A stretch of DNA of 64,000 nt from Phormidesmis priestleyi Ana (GTDB taxonomy: Bacteria > Cyanobacteriota > Cyanobacteriia > Phormidesmidales > Phormidesmidaceae). Under the pieces are notes generated by a model. It was not told the DNA's origin. It searched no databases and saw only the letters and a list, made by a program, of their open reading frames with translations. Shown piece after piece: positions 47,048 through 55,631 of this stretch (position 1 is its first letter; every line of letters starts with the position of its first letter). The position numbers were made by a program, and so were the translations under genes. Where the stretch lies: the NCBI GenBank assembly GCA_001314865.1, contig LJZR01000014.1, forward strand, positions 62,001-126,000. Reading direction: 5' to 3'.

Positions 47048-48277
47048 ATGGCACGCGAAAAATTTGAAAGAAGCAAACCCCACGTTAACATTGGCACAAT
47101 TGGCCATGTTGACCACGGTAAGACCACTTTGACGGCGGCTATCACCATGACCCTTGCGGCGAGTGGTAGTGGTAAAGCTCAGCGCTACGATGAAATCGAC
47201 GCAGCGCCTGAAGAAAAAGCTCGCGGTATTACTATCAATACGGCTCACGTAGAGTATGAGACCGAAGCTCGTCACTACGCTCACGTGGATTGCCCTGGCC
47301 ATGCTGACTATGTGAAGAACATGATCACGGGCGCGGCGCAAATGGATGGCGCGATTTTGGTGGTCTCTGCGGCTGACGGTCCTATGCCCCAAACGCGTGA
47401 GCATATTTTGCTAGCGGGTCAGGTCGGCGTTCCTAACATCGTTGTGTTTTTGAACAAGCAGGATCAGGTAGACGACGAAGAACTGCTTGAGCTAGTCGAA
47501 CTAGAGGTTCGTGAATTACTCAGTTCTTACGATTTCCCAGGTGATGATATTCCGATCACAGCGGGTTCTGCACTCAAAGCGGTTGAAAAGCTGATTGCTG
47601 ATCCTAAAACTGCTCGGGGTTCTGATGAGTGGGTGGATAAAATCCATGCGCTCATGGATGAAGTAGATGCTTATATCCCCACGCCTGAGCGTGAGGTAGA
47701 CAAGCCCTTCTTGATGGCAGTTGAAGATGTATTTTCGATTACGGGTCGAGGTACGGTTGCGACTGGTCGGATTGAGCGGGGTGTAGTTAAGGTCGGCGAA
47801 ACTGTTGAACTAGTCGGTATTCGTGATACTAAGAGCACTACGGTAACGGGTGTGGAGATGTTCCAAAAGACTTTGGACTCTGGTATGGCAGGGGATAACG
47901 TGGGCGTATTGCTTCGCGGTCTTCAAAAAGAAGACATTGAGCGTGGCATGGTGCTGGCTAAGCCCAAGAGCATCACGCCCCATACTGAGTTTGAGTCTGA
48001 GGTGTATGTGCTGAACAAGGAAGAAGGTGGCCGTCATACGCCGTTTTTCCCTGGCTACAAGCCTCAGTTCTACGTGCGTACAACTGATGTAACTGGTTCT
48101 ATTGAGAGCTTTACGGCTGATGACGGTAGCGAAGCTGAAATGGTGATGCCGGGCGATCGCATCAAAATGAACGTTAAGCTCATCAACCCGATTGCGATTG
48201 AGCAAGGCATGCGCTTTGCAATTCGTGAAGGTGGCCGCACAGTGGGTGCGGGCGTTGTTTCTAAAATCACTAAATAG
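47048..48277 (+). CDS. tuf: Elongation factor Tu
   Basis: EF-Tu delivers aminoacyl-tRNA. The 409-residue protein has [31 protein letters not shown] and the domain II/III blocks [32 protein letters not shown] and [17 protein letters not shown]. The [13 protein letters not shown] stretch and the roughly ten-residue insertion near [23 protein letters not shown] are usual for the cyanobacterial and plastid form. It is fourth in the str operon. Confidence 0.97.
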   Translation: MAREKFERSKPHVNIGTIGHVDHGKTTLTAAITMTLAASGSGKAQRYDEIDAAPEEKARGITINTAHVEYETEARHYAHVDCPGHADYVKNMITGAAQMDGAILVVSAADGPMPQTREHILLAGQVGVPNIVVFLNKQDQVDDEELLELVELEVRELLSSYDFPGDDIPITAGSALKAVEKLIADPKTARGSDEWVDKIHALMDEVDAYIPTPEREVDKPFLMAVEDVFSITGRGTVATGRIERGVVKVGETVELVGIRDTKSTTVTGVEMFQKTLDSGMAGDNVGVLLRGLQKEDIERGMVLAKPKSITPHTEFESEVYVLNKEEGGRHTPFFPGYKPQFYVRTTDVTGSIESFTADDGSEAEMVMPGDRIKMNVKLINPIAIEQGMRFAIREGGRTVGAGVVSKITK

Positions 48278-48306
48278 GTGATGGGTAAATAACGATAGAT
48301 TCTATA

Positions 48307-48344
48307 GGTCCGTAAGTACATGGCACACTATGCACTTACGGACC
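48307..48344 (+). other. 11-bp-stem hairpin between tuf and rpsJ
   Basis: GGTCCGTAAGT (48307-48317) pairs perfectly with ACTTACGGACC (48334-48344) around a 16-base loop. A-rich rather than T-rich sequence follows, so this looks more like a processing or stability hairpin than a terminator. Confidence 0.6.
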
Positions 48345-48448
48345 CTTGAAATCAAAAAAAAGAAATCAAAAAACATAGCCTGAAGGCCATGTTTGCTTGA
48401 ACCTAGAAAACTAAACATTCGCGCCTAAATCAGAGCGCTTAATTCTCA

Positions 48449-48769
48449 ATGGCTACTACTATTCAACAGCAGAAGATCCGCATCCGCCTCAAAGCATTTG
48501 ATCGCCGCTTACTGGATACCTCTTGCGAAAAAATTGTCGATACTGCCAACCGCACGAACGCCACAGCCGTTGGCCCAATTCCTTTGCCGACTAAGCGTAA
48601 AATTTACTGTGTGTTGCGATCGCCCCACGTAGACAAAGACTCTCGTGAGCATTTTGAAACCCGCACACATCGCCGCATCATCGATATCTATCAGCCTTCT
48701 TCTAAAACCATTGATGCCCTAATGAAGCTTGATTTGCCTGCTGGTGTAGACATTGAAGTTAAGCTCTAG
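48449..48769 (+). CDS. rpsJ: 30S ribosomal protein S10
   Basis: The 106-residue S10 is a 30S head protein that also acts in antitermination with NusB. It has [54 protein letters not shown] and the C-terminal [14 protein letters not shown]. It closes the str operon, as usual in cyanobacteria. Confidence 0.97.
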   Translation: MATTIQQQKIRIRLKAFDRRLLDTSCEKIVDTANRTNATAVGPIPLPTKRKIYCVLRSPHVDKDSREHFETRTHRRIIDIYQPSSKTIDALMKLDLPAGVDIEVKL

Positions 48770-48795
48770 TCAATAGATTTTGGTTTTGAGATTTT

Positions 48796-48822
48796 AAGGC
48801 TCTCCATGAGGAGGGCCTTTGT
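48796..48822 (+). terminator. Weak terminator after rpsJ
   Basis: AAGGCTCTCC (48796-48805) pairs with GGAGGGCCTT (48810-48819) with one G-U pair and a 4-base loop. Only a short T-run follows. Confidence 0.5.
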
Positions 48823-48979
48823 CGTTAGCGACTTAGAGAGGCTGGTGTTTGTGTAAACGCTTGATCCCAGCCTGGTTTCTTCGCTAGCAGGTGATAGAAA
48901 GGGTGCGTTAGAATATAAGCAGCATCTAAGAACCTGAGCCTTTCAACTGCGCAGATGCTTTAGCCTTACTCTGGACATA

Positions 48980-49621
48980 ATGGATTTCTACTCTTCGGTT
49001 GCCGTTCGCGAACTTCCCCTATTTCCGTTGCCCGAACTCGTACTCTTTCCAGGACGGCGGCTACCTCTCAATATCTTTGAGCTTCGCTATCGGATGATGA
49101 TGAATACCATTCTTCAAGGCGATCGCCGCTTCGGAGTGCTGATGGTTGATCCGACATCGGGCGAAGTTGCCAAAGTCGGATGCTGTGCGGAAGTCCTTCA
49201 CTATCAACGAATGTCCGATGACCGTATGAAAATTACGACGCTCGGCCAACAGCGTTTTCGAGTGCTGGACTATGTTCGTGAGACGCCCTACCATGTTGGC
49301 CTAGTTGAGTGGATTGAAGACGAGCCGGTTGAGGAAAGCCTAGAGCCCTTGGCTAGTCAGGTAGATAGCCTGCTAAGAGATGTGGTTAGACTCTCTGCTA
49401 AGCTCACCAGCCAGAATATTGACTTTCCTGAAAATATCCCAGAGCTGCCTTTAGAGCTTTCATATTGGGTGGCTAGCACGCTATACGGCGTTTCGCTTGA
49501 ACAACAGTCACTGTTAGAGATGCAAAATACATCCAGTCGGCTAGAGCGCGAGGCTGAGATTTTGACCTCTACTCGTAATAATTTAGCTGCTAGAACCGCG
49601 CTTAAAGATGTTTTGGAATAG
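48980..49621 (+). CDS. Lon substrate-binding (LonN/PUA-like) domain protein
   Basis: The 213-residue protein is a stand-alone copy of the Lon protease N-terminal domain: LPLFPLPELVLFPGRRLPLNIFELRYRMM (about residues 13-41), GEVAKVGCCAEVLHYQRMSDDRMKITTLGQQRFRVL and a C-terminal helical bundle ending LLEMQNTSSRLEREAEIL. It lacks AAA+ and protease domains. Such proteins are common in bacteria and may act as substrate-recognition adaptors; the partner is unknown. Its position just after rpsJ is conserved in cyanobacteria as I recall. Confidence 0.88.
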   Translation: MDFYSSVAVRELPLFPLPELVLFPGRRLPLNIFELRYRMMMNTILQGDRRFGVLMVDPTSGEVAKVGCCAEVLHYQRMSDDRMKITTLGQQRFRVLDYVRETPYHVGLVEWIEDEPVEESLEPLASQVDSLLRDVVRLSAKLTSQNIDFPENIPELPLELSYWVASTLYGVSLEQQSLLEMQNTSSRLEREAEILTSTRNNLAARTALKDVLE

Positions 49622-49658
49622 CTGCTGTCTGTACTGGGATCGCAAGATTTATCAGGAT

Positions 49659-50501
49659 TTATAGCACCTTTTCAATAGTCGTTAGATTGTAGCTGCCGAA
49701 GAGTTTCAATTTTTGGGTGTGTATTTGCAGCAACTCTAAGGCCGTTTGGGTGGTTTGTTCATCGGCGCTTGCTTCGATATCGACAAAGAAAATATATTCG
49801 CCGAGTAGCCGCTTCGTGGGGCGTGATTCAATCCGGCTCATATTGATGTTAAGGGCTGAAAAGAGCTGTAATGGCTTGAGTAGGGCGCCTGGCTCGTTGC
49901 TATTTAGGCTAAAGGCAAGCGAGGTGTATTGGCCGCTAGTGGCGGCGGCTTGCCCTAGCACCCAGAATCGGGTGTAGTTATCTGGATAGTCATTGATCGG
50001 ATGTGCCAGCACAGGTAGGTTATACATTTTGGCTCCCCAGTTAGAGGCGATCGCGCCAACGGCCGAATTTTCTTTCACATAGGGCAGCGGTTCTGCTGTG
50101 GAGCTGGTATTTACCAGATTGACATTGGGTAGATGCTCGGCGAGCCAACGCTGGCATTGGGACAGCGCCTGCGGGTGAGAGTAGACTGTTTTAATCTCGC
50201 TAAGCTGGCTGGCTTTGGAAATGAGTGCGTGCTGTACGGGTAGCGTAAACGCCTGCTGAATTTGAAGCTTTTCGCTCTCCCACAGTGTGTCTAAGGTGAA
50301 GGTAACGCCGCCGCCAATCGAATTTTCGACAGGAACCACACAAAAGTCTGCTTCTTGCTGGGCGATCGCATTGATCGCCTGCGTAATTGTAGAATATCCC
50401 TTGAGCTCCGTAGACTGCGTCTTTAAACTGTCTGCATAAGTAGCTGCCGCAAATTCTGAAAAGGTGCCGCTAGGGCCTAAATGAGCAATTAAAACTGACA
50501 T
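49659..50501 (-). CDS. pheA: Prephenate dehydratase
   Basis: The enzyme makes phenylpyruvate from prephenate for phenylalanine synthesis. The 280-residue protein has a type-2 periplasmic-binding-like catalytic domain (AHLGPSGTFSEFAA, FCVVPVENSIGGGVTFTLDTLW with the catalytic Thr region, YSHPQALSQCQRWL) and a C-terminal ACT domain (SLAFSLNSNEPGALLKPLQLF, NMSRIESRPTKRLLGEYIFFVD) that gives feedback control by Phe. It has no chorismate mutase domain, as usual in cyanobacteria. It converges on the Lon-domain gene. Confidence 0.96.
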   Translation of the reverse strand: MSVLIAHLGPSGTFSEFAAATYADSLKTQSTELKGYSTITQAINAIAQQEADFCVVPVENSIGGGVTFTLDTLWESEKLQIQQAFTLPVQHALISKASQLSEIKTVYSHPQALSQCQRWLAEHLPNVNLVNTSSTAEPLPYVKENSAVGAIASNWGAKMYNLPVLAHPINDYPDNYTRFWVLGQAAATSGQYTSLAFSLNSNEPGALLKPLQLFSALNINMSRIESRPTKRLLGEYIFFVDIEASADEQTTQTALELLQIHTQKLKLFGSYNLTTIEKVL

Positions 50502-50616
50502 AAAAATACGAACCCAGTTTTACGAATATATCGTTGAACAAACCGATATGTAAGCAAATCGATATAAGAATGCTAGGGTTAGCTTATACGCTTTTCATTT
50601 CATTTCACCTGCCGCT

Positions 50617-51168
50617 ATGCTTCGCTTCAGCGCTTCTCAATCGGTGACTATTTCGGTCCCACCTCAGCCGCTGTCTATTCAATCCTATTTAAGTGAAGTC
50701 AACCGTCTGGTCTATGCCTTGGTGGATGAGCAGCAAGTAGAAGTGCTTAATCCTAACCTATTTAGAGTGAAAGTCCGGCCTATTAGGTTTGTGGGGCTAT
50801 CACTACAGCCAGTATGTGATATTAAAGTCTGGCTAGACGAAGGAACCGTTCGGCTCAGTTCCGATCAGTGCTACCTAGAAGGGCATAAATCGTTTAACGA
50901 TAAGTTTTCGATCAATATGCAGGGCTATTTAGTGGTTCAGCCAACTTCAAAAGGATCGCAGCTGCGAGGACAGGCTAATTTAGGACTCGGCGTAGATTTG
51001 CCTCAGGCAATGCGTTTTACTCCTAAACCGCTGCTAGAAAAAACAGGCAATAGTTTGCTTAACGGAATTTTGATCACCTTAAAACAGCGAATGATGCGTC
51101 AGCTGATCAAAAACTATTCTGCCTGGGCTACCTCTTCTTCTGCTGTTCAGCTTTCTCGCTTGCCTTAA
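50617..51168 (+). CDS. DUF1997 family protein
   Basis: The 183-residue protein has a beta-rich START-like pattern (LFRVKVRPIRFVGLSLQPVCDIKVW, INMQGYLVVQP) and a C-terminal helix ending in LKQRMMRQLIKNYSAW. This is the cyanobacterial/plastid DUF1997 family. The function is unknown; lipid or pigment binding is conceivable from the fold, but this is speculation. ATG 50617 is the first start. It converges on rnhB, with a 13-base repeat between. Confidence 0.82.
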   Translation: MLRFSASQSVTISVPPQPLSIQSYLSEVNRLVYALVDEQQVEVLNPNLFRVKVRPIRFVGLSLQPVCDIKVWLDEGTVRLSSDQCYLEGHKSFNDKFSINMQGYLVVQPTSKGSQLRGQANLGLGVDLPQAMRFTPKPLLEKTGNSLLNGILITLKQRMMRQLIKNYSAWATSSSAVQLSRLP

Positions 51169-51197
51169 GCGAGGTCTTGCGGTTCAGCGTTCTAAGG

Positions 51198-51240
51198 TGA
51201 TTTTTTGACTGATTTTTTTGACTGATTTTTTTGACTGATA
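51198..51240. repeat. GACTGATTTTTTT tandem repeats between DUF1997 and rnhB
   Basis: Three contiguous units of about 13 bases with long T-runs follow the DUF1997 gene. The T-runs may also help terminate transcription. Confidence 0.75.
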
Positions 51241-51267
51241 CGGCCTAGTAGATACTGACTGATTGTT

Positions 51268-51310
51268 AGGTTTCACTACTTATAGGTTTTACTACTTATA
51301 GGTTTCACTT
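51268..51310. repeat. 16-base tandem repeat forming the rnhB stop region
   Basis: AGGTTTCACTACTTAT occurs at 51268-51283, with one change at 51284-51299 and a partial third copy after. The rnhB stop (51276-51278) and its last codons lie within the array. Confidence 0.85.
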
Positions 51311-51896
51311 GGCAGCTCCGAAAAGATTTTCTATGCTGCCGGCATATGCCTAAATGGGTGATGCCAGCTAAATGTTTGGCACTGCCATAGCCCTTATTAG
51401 AGGCAAGATCGTAACCCGGATATCGGTTATCCAGTCGGACGATGAGGGCGTCGCGCCACACTTTGGCAACAATGCTGGCCGCTGCGATCGCCAGCTCTTT
51501 TTGGTCGCCTTTGATTATAGTTTGTTGGGCGATTACTAGCCCTGGCACCCGTTGATTGCCATCTACCAAGCATAGCTGTGGCACAGGTCGTAGCTGTGCC
51601 ACAGCCCGACGCATGGCTAGTAAAGATGCCTGAAGAATATTGATCCTATCAATTTCGTAAACCGAAGCTAACCCAAGCGAACAGTAAGAAACCTGACGAA
51701 TCTGATGTGCTAGCTGCTGACGTTTCACAGGCGATAGCTTTTTGCTGTCAGTGACGCCAGCGGCTGCTAGTGATGCGATCGCTGATGCTGGCAAAATAAT
51801 AGCAGCTGCTACAACCGGCCCAAACAGGGCTCCTCTCCCCACCTCGTCAACGCCAGCAACTTGCTCGGAGCACAAGCTGCTGTATAAATTGTTCAC
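51276..51896 (-). CDS. rnhB: Ribonuclease HII
   Basis: RNase HII removes ribonucleotides from DNA and RNA-DNA hybrids. The 206-residue protein has the catalytic block VAGVDEVGRGALFGPVVAAA (two acidic residues), TDSKKLSP, LCLVDGNQRVPGL and IVAKVWRDALIVRLDNRYPGYDLASNKGYG. All catalytic acids (Asp-Glu, Asp, Asp) appear present. It starts 27 bases after the rne stop, the standard cyanobacterial rne-rnhB operon. Its C-terminal codons come from a 16-base tandem repeat. Confidence 0.96.
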   Translation of the reverse strand: MNNLYSSLCSEQVAGVDEVGRGALFGPVVAAAIILPASAIASLAAAGVTDSKKLSPVKRQQLAHQIRQVSYCSLGLASVYEIDRINILQASLLAMRRAVAQLRPVPQLCLVDGNQRVPGLVIAQQTIIKGDQKELAIAAASIVAKVWRDALIVRLDNRYPGYDLASNKGYGSAKHLAGITHLGICRQHRKSFRSCQVKPISSKTYK

Positions 51897-51923
51897 TTCA
51901 ATCTATTTACTTAAGTTTATAGT

Positions 51924-54377
51924 CTAATCACTGGCTGAGGAGCGACGACGGCGGCGGCGGACGACAGGCGCTTCTGGCTCAACTTCTGGCTCAACTTCTG
52001 TCGCTGACTTCGCTGATGCCTCTGTCTCTGAAGTGCCTTTACTGGAAGTACTTACAGCACCTCTACTGGATTGATTCATCACAGGCTTAGAGAAGCCAAC
52101 CGCGGGCTCCTCGTCCGTCAGCGGGTTCGAAGAAGACATCGGCGATCCTATTGGGTCTACTGCGGAAGATACGGACCCTGTTAGGGTCTCTTCTGTCTTC
52201 ACAGCACGGTGATTACTAGAACGTCTACGTCTTCGTATGGGCGCAGCTCTGCCACTAGCGTTATCGTTGGGTTGCCCACTGGCTATCCCATTGGCTGAAT
52301 TATGTACGGAATCTACCTCTTCTGAAGCCACTGTCTGACTTGAGGTGTCTGCATAGTGGTCTACATCATCGTCATCTTCGTTTCCTTCAGCGTCATCCGA
52401 CTCGTCTTTTAGCCCAGCGCGCTTAGCTTCTGTCTGTACAGGCGTTTGGATAATGCGCTTATTTGAAACCTCTGCCTCCGCCTGAGCCTTCAACGATGCC
52501 ATAAAGGTTTCAGCTTCTCCCGGTAAGACAACCGAAACAATCGTATTTTGAGGATTTTCAGCGGTTTTCTCGCTATACACTAGCGGAGAAAGTCCCATAA
52601 CCGCGTAAATGCGCTGCTCTTCTGGCGGCATTTCGACGGCAATCATTTCAGGCGGTTCTTCTGGCTTGCGGCGACCACTGCGAGTCCGTTTATTGCGAGT
52701 CGTCGGTTCTGTATTGGCGGTATCCTTTTCATCTGACTGGAGAACCACTTTTTCTTCGGTGTCGGGAAGATCAAGGCGATTATCTACAACAGACCTATTT
52801 ACATCGCCTCTCTCAGTCCGCTCATGTCGATTTCGACGCTGGCTATGACCTAAATCATCTACTTCTTTTAGGTTAGGCACCGGGCTTACTGGGCCTGTTT
52901 TAATGCTTCGTGAAGGCTGCTTTTCTGTGCCTCGACGACGACGACGGCGATTGCCTCTACCGTTTTTATCCTGATAGTTAGGATGATTTAACAGATCTAA
53001 CTCTTGTAGCTCTGAAGGGGCATCAAAACTAGCCGCCCTATCTTCTTTTGCCAGAGGACGACTAGAGAAGCTTTGCACAGGAGAACTGTATCCCTGCGGA
53101 CGGATTGTGCCGCCCGACAGGGCTTCTGCATGACCAGGAGCTTCCGATGGTAAATGGGCTAAGTGGCCTAGTCCACCGCAGGTAGGGCAGGTTTGGCCAA
53201 ATAGCTCATAGATATTTTGGCCCTGCCGCTTGCGGGTGAGTTCCACGAGTCCCAACTCAGAGAGCTGCGAAATTTGTGGGCGGGATTTATCGGAGCGCAG
53301 GGACATGCCAAATTGCTCTAGAACCTGCATCTGATCGCGACGCGATTCCATATCGATAAAATCGACAACAATAACCCCCGCGATATTTCGCAGTTTCAAC
53401 TGCCTCGCAATTTCGATAGCGGCTTCACAGTTCGTCCACAGTACTGTTTCTCGGGCGGTAGATGAGCGAGTGAACGAGCCGGAGTTTACGTCAATGACTG
53501 TTAACGCTTCGGTTGGCTCAATGATGATATATCCACCAGAAGGCAAATCTACTCTAGGCTTGAGTGCTTCGCGAATCGCAGCGTTGACGCGAAAATACTC
53601 AAGAATATGCGTTGATTCACGGTGATGATCGATTAAAATTCCAACTGGAATACGTCCATCGCTCCAACTAGATAGATGCTGTTTGGTTCTTTCATAACCG
53701 CCTGCGGTGTCAGTTACAATCCGATTGACGTCGTCACTGTACACATCTCGCAACACCCGCTGAATAAAGTCGTCATCCCGGTTTAGTAGGGAGGGAGGAC
53801 GCGTATTCATGGCCTCTTGCTGAATACTCTCCCAGCGCTTTTGCAAGGCTTCCAAATCTTCGATGATGGCATCTTCAGAAACGCTTTCGGCTTCTGTTCT
53901 GATAAGCAGGCCCATGCCAGGTGGCTTAATTAAGATGCCTAAGGCTCTGAGTCGGTTGCGCTCTGCTTCGTTACGAATTCGTCGCGATAGGTTAACTCCT
54001 TTGCTGTAGGGCATGAGCACTAAATATCGCCCAGGCAGTGTGACCTTACCAGTGAGCCTTGGCCCTTTGTTGCCAGTTGGCTCTTTCATAATTTGAACGA
54101 GCACTTTTTGGCGAGGCGCTAACAGCTCAGTTATCGAACCTGCCATGCGCTTTAGCCTGAGCGGCCCTAAATCATCAGCATGCATGAAGCCATTTTTATC
54201 ACTGTCGCCAATGTTTACAAAGGCGGCGTTGATACCCGGTAAAATGTTCTCCACCGTGCCGAGATAAATATCTCCGACTTGATGGCTACCGGTGGCAACG
54301 ATAATTTCTTGGATCTGATCTTCTGAGAAGACGGCAGCAATACGATGCTGCTCTGCAATAACAATCTGCTTAGGCAT
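51924..54377 (-). CDS. rne: Ribonuclease E/G
   Basis: RNase E is the main endonuclease of mRNA decay. The 817-residue protein has an S1 domain (about residues 35-120), the 5'-sensor and DNase-I-like catalytic region (catalytic Asp in VIDVNSGSFT near 295 and VVDFIDME near 338) and the zinc link CPTCGG (near 395). The rest is a disordered tail with several polyarginine stretches. It ends VVRRRRRRSSASD; the cyanobacterial nonapeptide RRRRRRSSA there binds polynucleotide phosphorylase. A near-copy RRRRRRSSN occurs about 95 residues earlier. It heads an operon with rnhB and has about 1.2 kb of non-coding DNA upstream. Confidence 0.96.
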   Translation of the reverse strand: MPKQIVIAEQHRIAAVFSEDQIQEIIVATGSHQVGDIYLGTVENILPGINAAFVNIGDSDKNGFMHADDLGPLRLKRMAGSITELLAPRQKVLVQIMKEPTGNKGPRLTGKVTLPGRYLVLMPYSKGVNLSRRIRNEAERNRLRALGILIKPPGMGLLIRTEAESVSEDAIIEDLEALQKRWESIQQEAMNTRPPSLLNRDDDFIQRVLRDVYSDDVNRIVTDTAGGYERTKQHLSSWSDGRIPVGILIDHHRESTHILEYFRVNAAIREALKPRVDLPSGGYIIIEPTEALTVIDVNSGSFTRSSTARETVLWTNCEAAIEIARQLKLRNIAGVIVVDFIDMESRRDQMQVLEQFGMSLRSDKSRPQISQLSELGLVELTRKRQGQNIYELFGQTCPTCGGLGHLAHLPSEAPGHAEALSGGTIRPQGYSSPVQSFSSRPLAKEDRAASFDAPSELQELDLLNHPNYQDKNGRGNRRRRRRGTEKQPSRSIKTGPVSPVPNLKEVDDLGHSQRRNRHERTERGDVNRSVVDNRLDLPDTEEKVVLQSDEKDTANTEPTTRNKRTRSGRRKPEEPPEMIAVEMPPEEQRIYAVMGLSPLVYSEKTAENPQNTIVSVVLPGEAETFMASLKAQAEAEVSNKRIIQTPVQTEAKRAGLKDESDDAEGNEDDDDVDHYADTSSQTVASEEVDSVHNSANGIASGQPNDNASGRAAPIRRRRRSSNHRAVKTEETLTGSVSSAVDPIGSPMSSSNPLTDEEPAVGFSKPVMNQSSRGAVSTSSKGTSETEASAKSATEVEPEVEPEAPVVRRRRRRSSASD

Positions 54378-55569
54378 TCAATATTCCTCTGAAGCTCGCC
54401 CGCAACTGCCTTTGTTTTAAGGCTTGGCTGCTAACGAGTCCTTGAGTCGTAGGTAAAAAAAGTAACAAAAAAACGAATGTCGCGAAAATGAGTGTTTTGA
54501 AAAGTCCTGGCCGTGGAACTGGTAAGGGACTGTAATTTTGGCTGCAATCTTGTAGTCGGGAGCTGGCGCCCTCAATTGGGGTTGCTATCAACAAAGGTAA
54601 ACCCTTAGTGAACGATTCATAAAAATGTCAAAAGCACCGTCTTCAGCACCGAACCTATCAATAACGCCTGTAAATAGTTATTCAGGCTAGGAGTGTCCGG
54701 GCAGTTTGCTAGAAGGCCCGAATTTTGGGTGTGAGTTTGAAAGGTCTAGGCAATACAGAGCATTTGAGTAAACCATGACAAGGGGAATAATCTCTCCCAA
54801 ATTTAGGTTTGCCAACCGGCTCATCGGTTTGTTCATTACAAGATAACGAGAGAGTTGAGAGGGCGTTGAGTATGTTCAAAACAAAAAGCTGTGGTCGTGG
54901 AATCCCTCAACAATTTATCAAGAACTATTCGAACTGTTAAACTCAAACCTTTAGCTAGAACTAGCTCAGAATAATATTCACAAAAAGCTGGCTGTAAATA
55001 TTTTCGTTGCTAGAAACCGGTACGCTGAACTAGGCCAGACGTTATTGCTCAAACATATTGCTTTAGAGATTTGTCTCAAAACTTCTAATGCAACAGCTTG
55101 ATCTAACTAATTTTCGTTAGTTCTTTGCTGTTCTTGGCTCTTTCTTAGCTTTTAATGAACTAGCCTTTTGTGAAGCGTAGCTTCCTCTCGATACTGGCTT
55201 CTTGCCAGTACTGGCTTTCTCGTGAAATAGCTTCCTTTGGAATGCTTCCGCAGGCTGCTTTTCTTAAGCCTTACACACTGGCTGACTTCTAGGCAAGGTG
55301 TGATTGCCGAACCGTAACCGCCTAACTCCTTATAAAGCCTGATGGTAAGCCCTATTTGGCGCTATGACAAGTTCAATAGTGAGCTGTCACTAACATCTAC
55401 GCTAATAATCAGCGCGGATGCTGGCTTGCCTTATAAAAGTAGCTTTCTGTGGCTGTATTATAACGCCAGAAGAGCTTTTAACATGGTTGCCTATACAAAA
55501 TTTTAATTTGACTAATAATTGAACCGATAGTTTGCTTTAGTTTGCTTTGGGTTTCATGCCAAAAAGGCC
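54378..55569. other. 1.2-kb non-coding region upstream of rne
   Basis: No gene is convincing; the frame at 54370-54594 on the minus strand overlaps the rne start and has no known family. The region has small perfect hairpins such as TACTGGC (55192-55198) with GCCAGTA (55204-55210) and GAAGC-GTA-GCTTC near 55172-55184. Long leaders that RNase E uses to control its own mRNA are known in other bacteria, so a long rne leader is likely here. Confidence 0.5.
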
Positions 55570-55610
55570 ACAAATGCAAACCCCCAGCGTTAGAAAAAGG
55601 CTGGGGGTTA
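55570..55610 (-). terminator. Terminator of rnj
   Basis: AACCCCCAGC (55579-55588) pairs with GCTGGGGGTT (55600-55609). On the minus strand TTTGCATTTG follows the stem. It lies about 22 bases after the rnj stop. Confidence 0.8.
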
Positions 55611-55631
55611 CTTGTTGGATGTTGTTGGGTT

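Noticed and set aside
54370-54594. 74-codon minus-strand frame overlapping the rne start
   Set aside because: It has one hydrophobic stretch but overlaps rne and lies in the likely leader; no family match is recognised.
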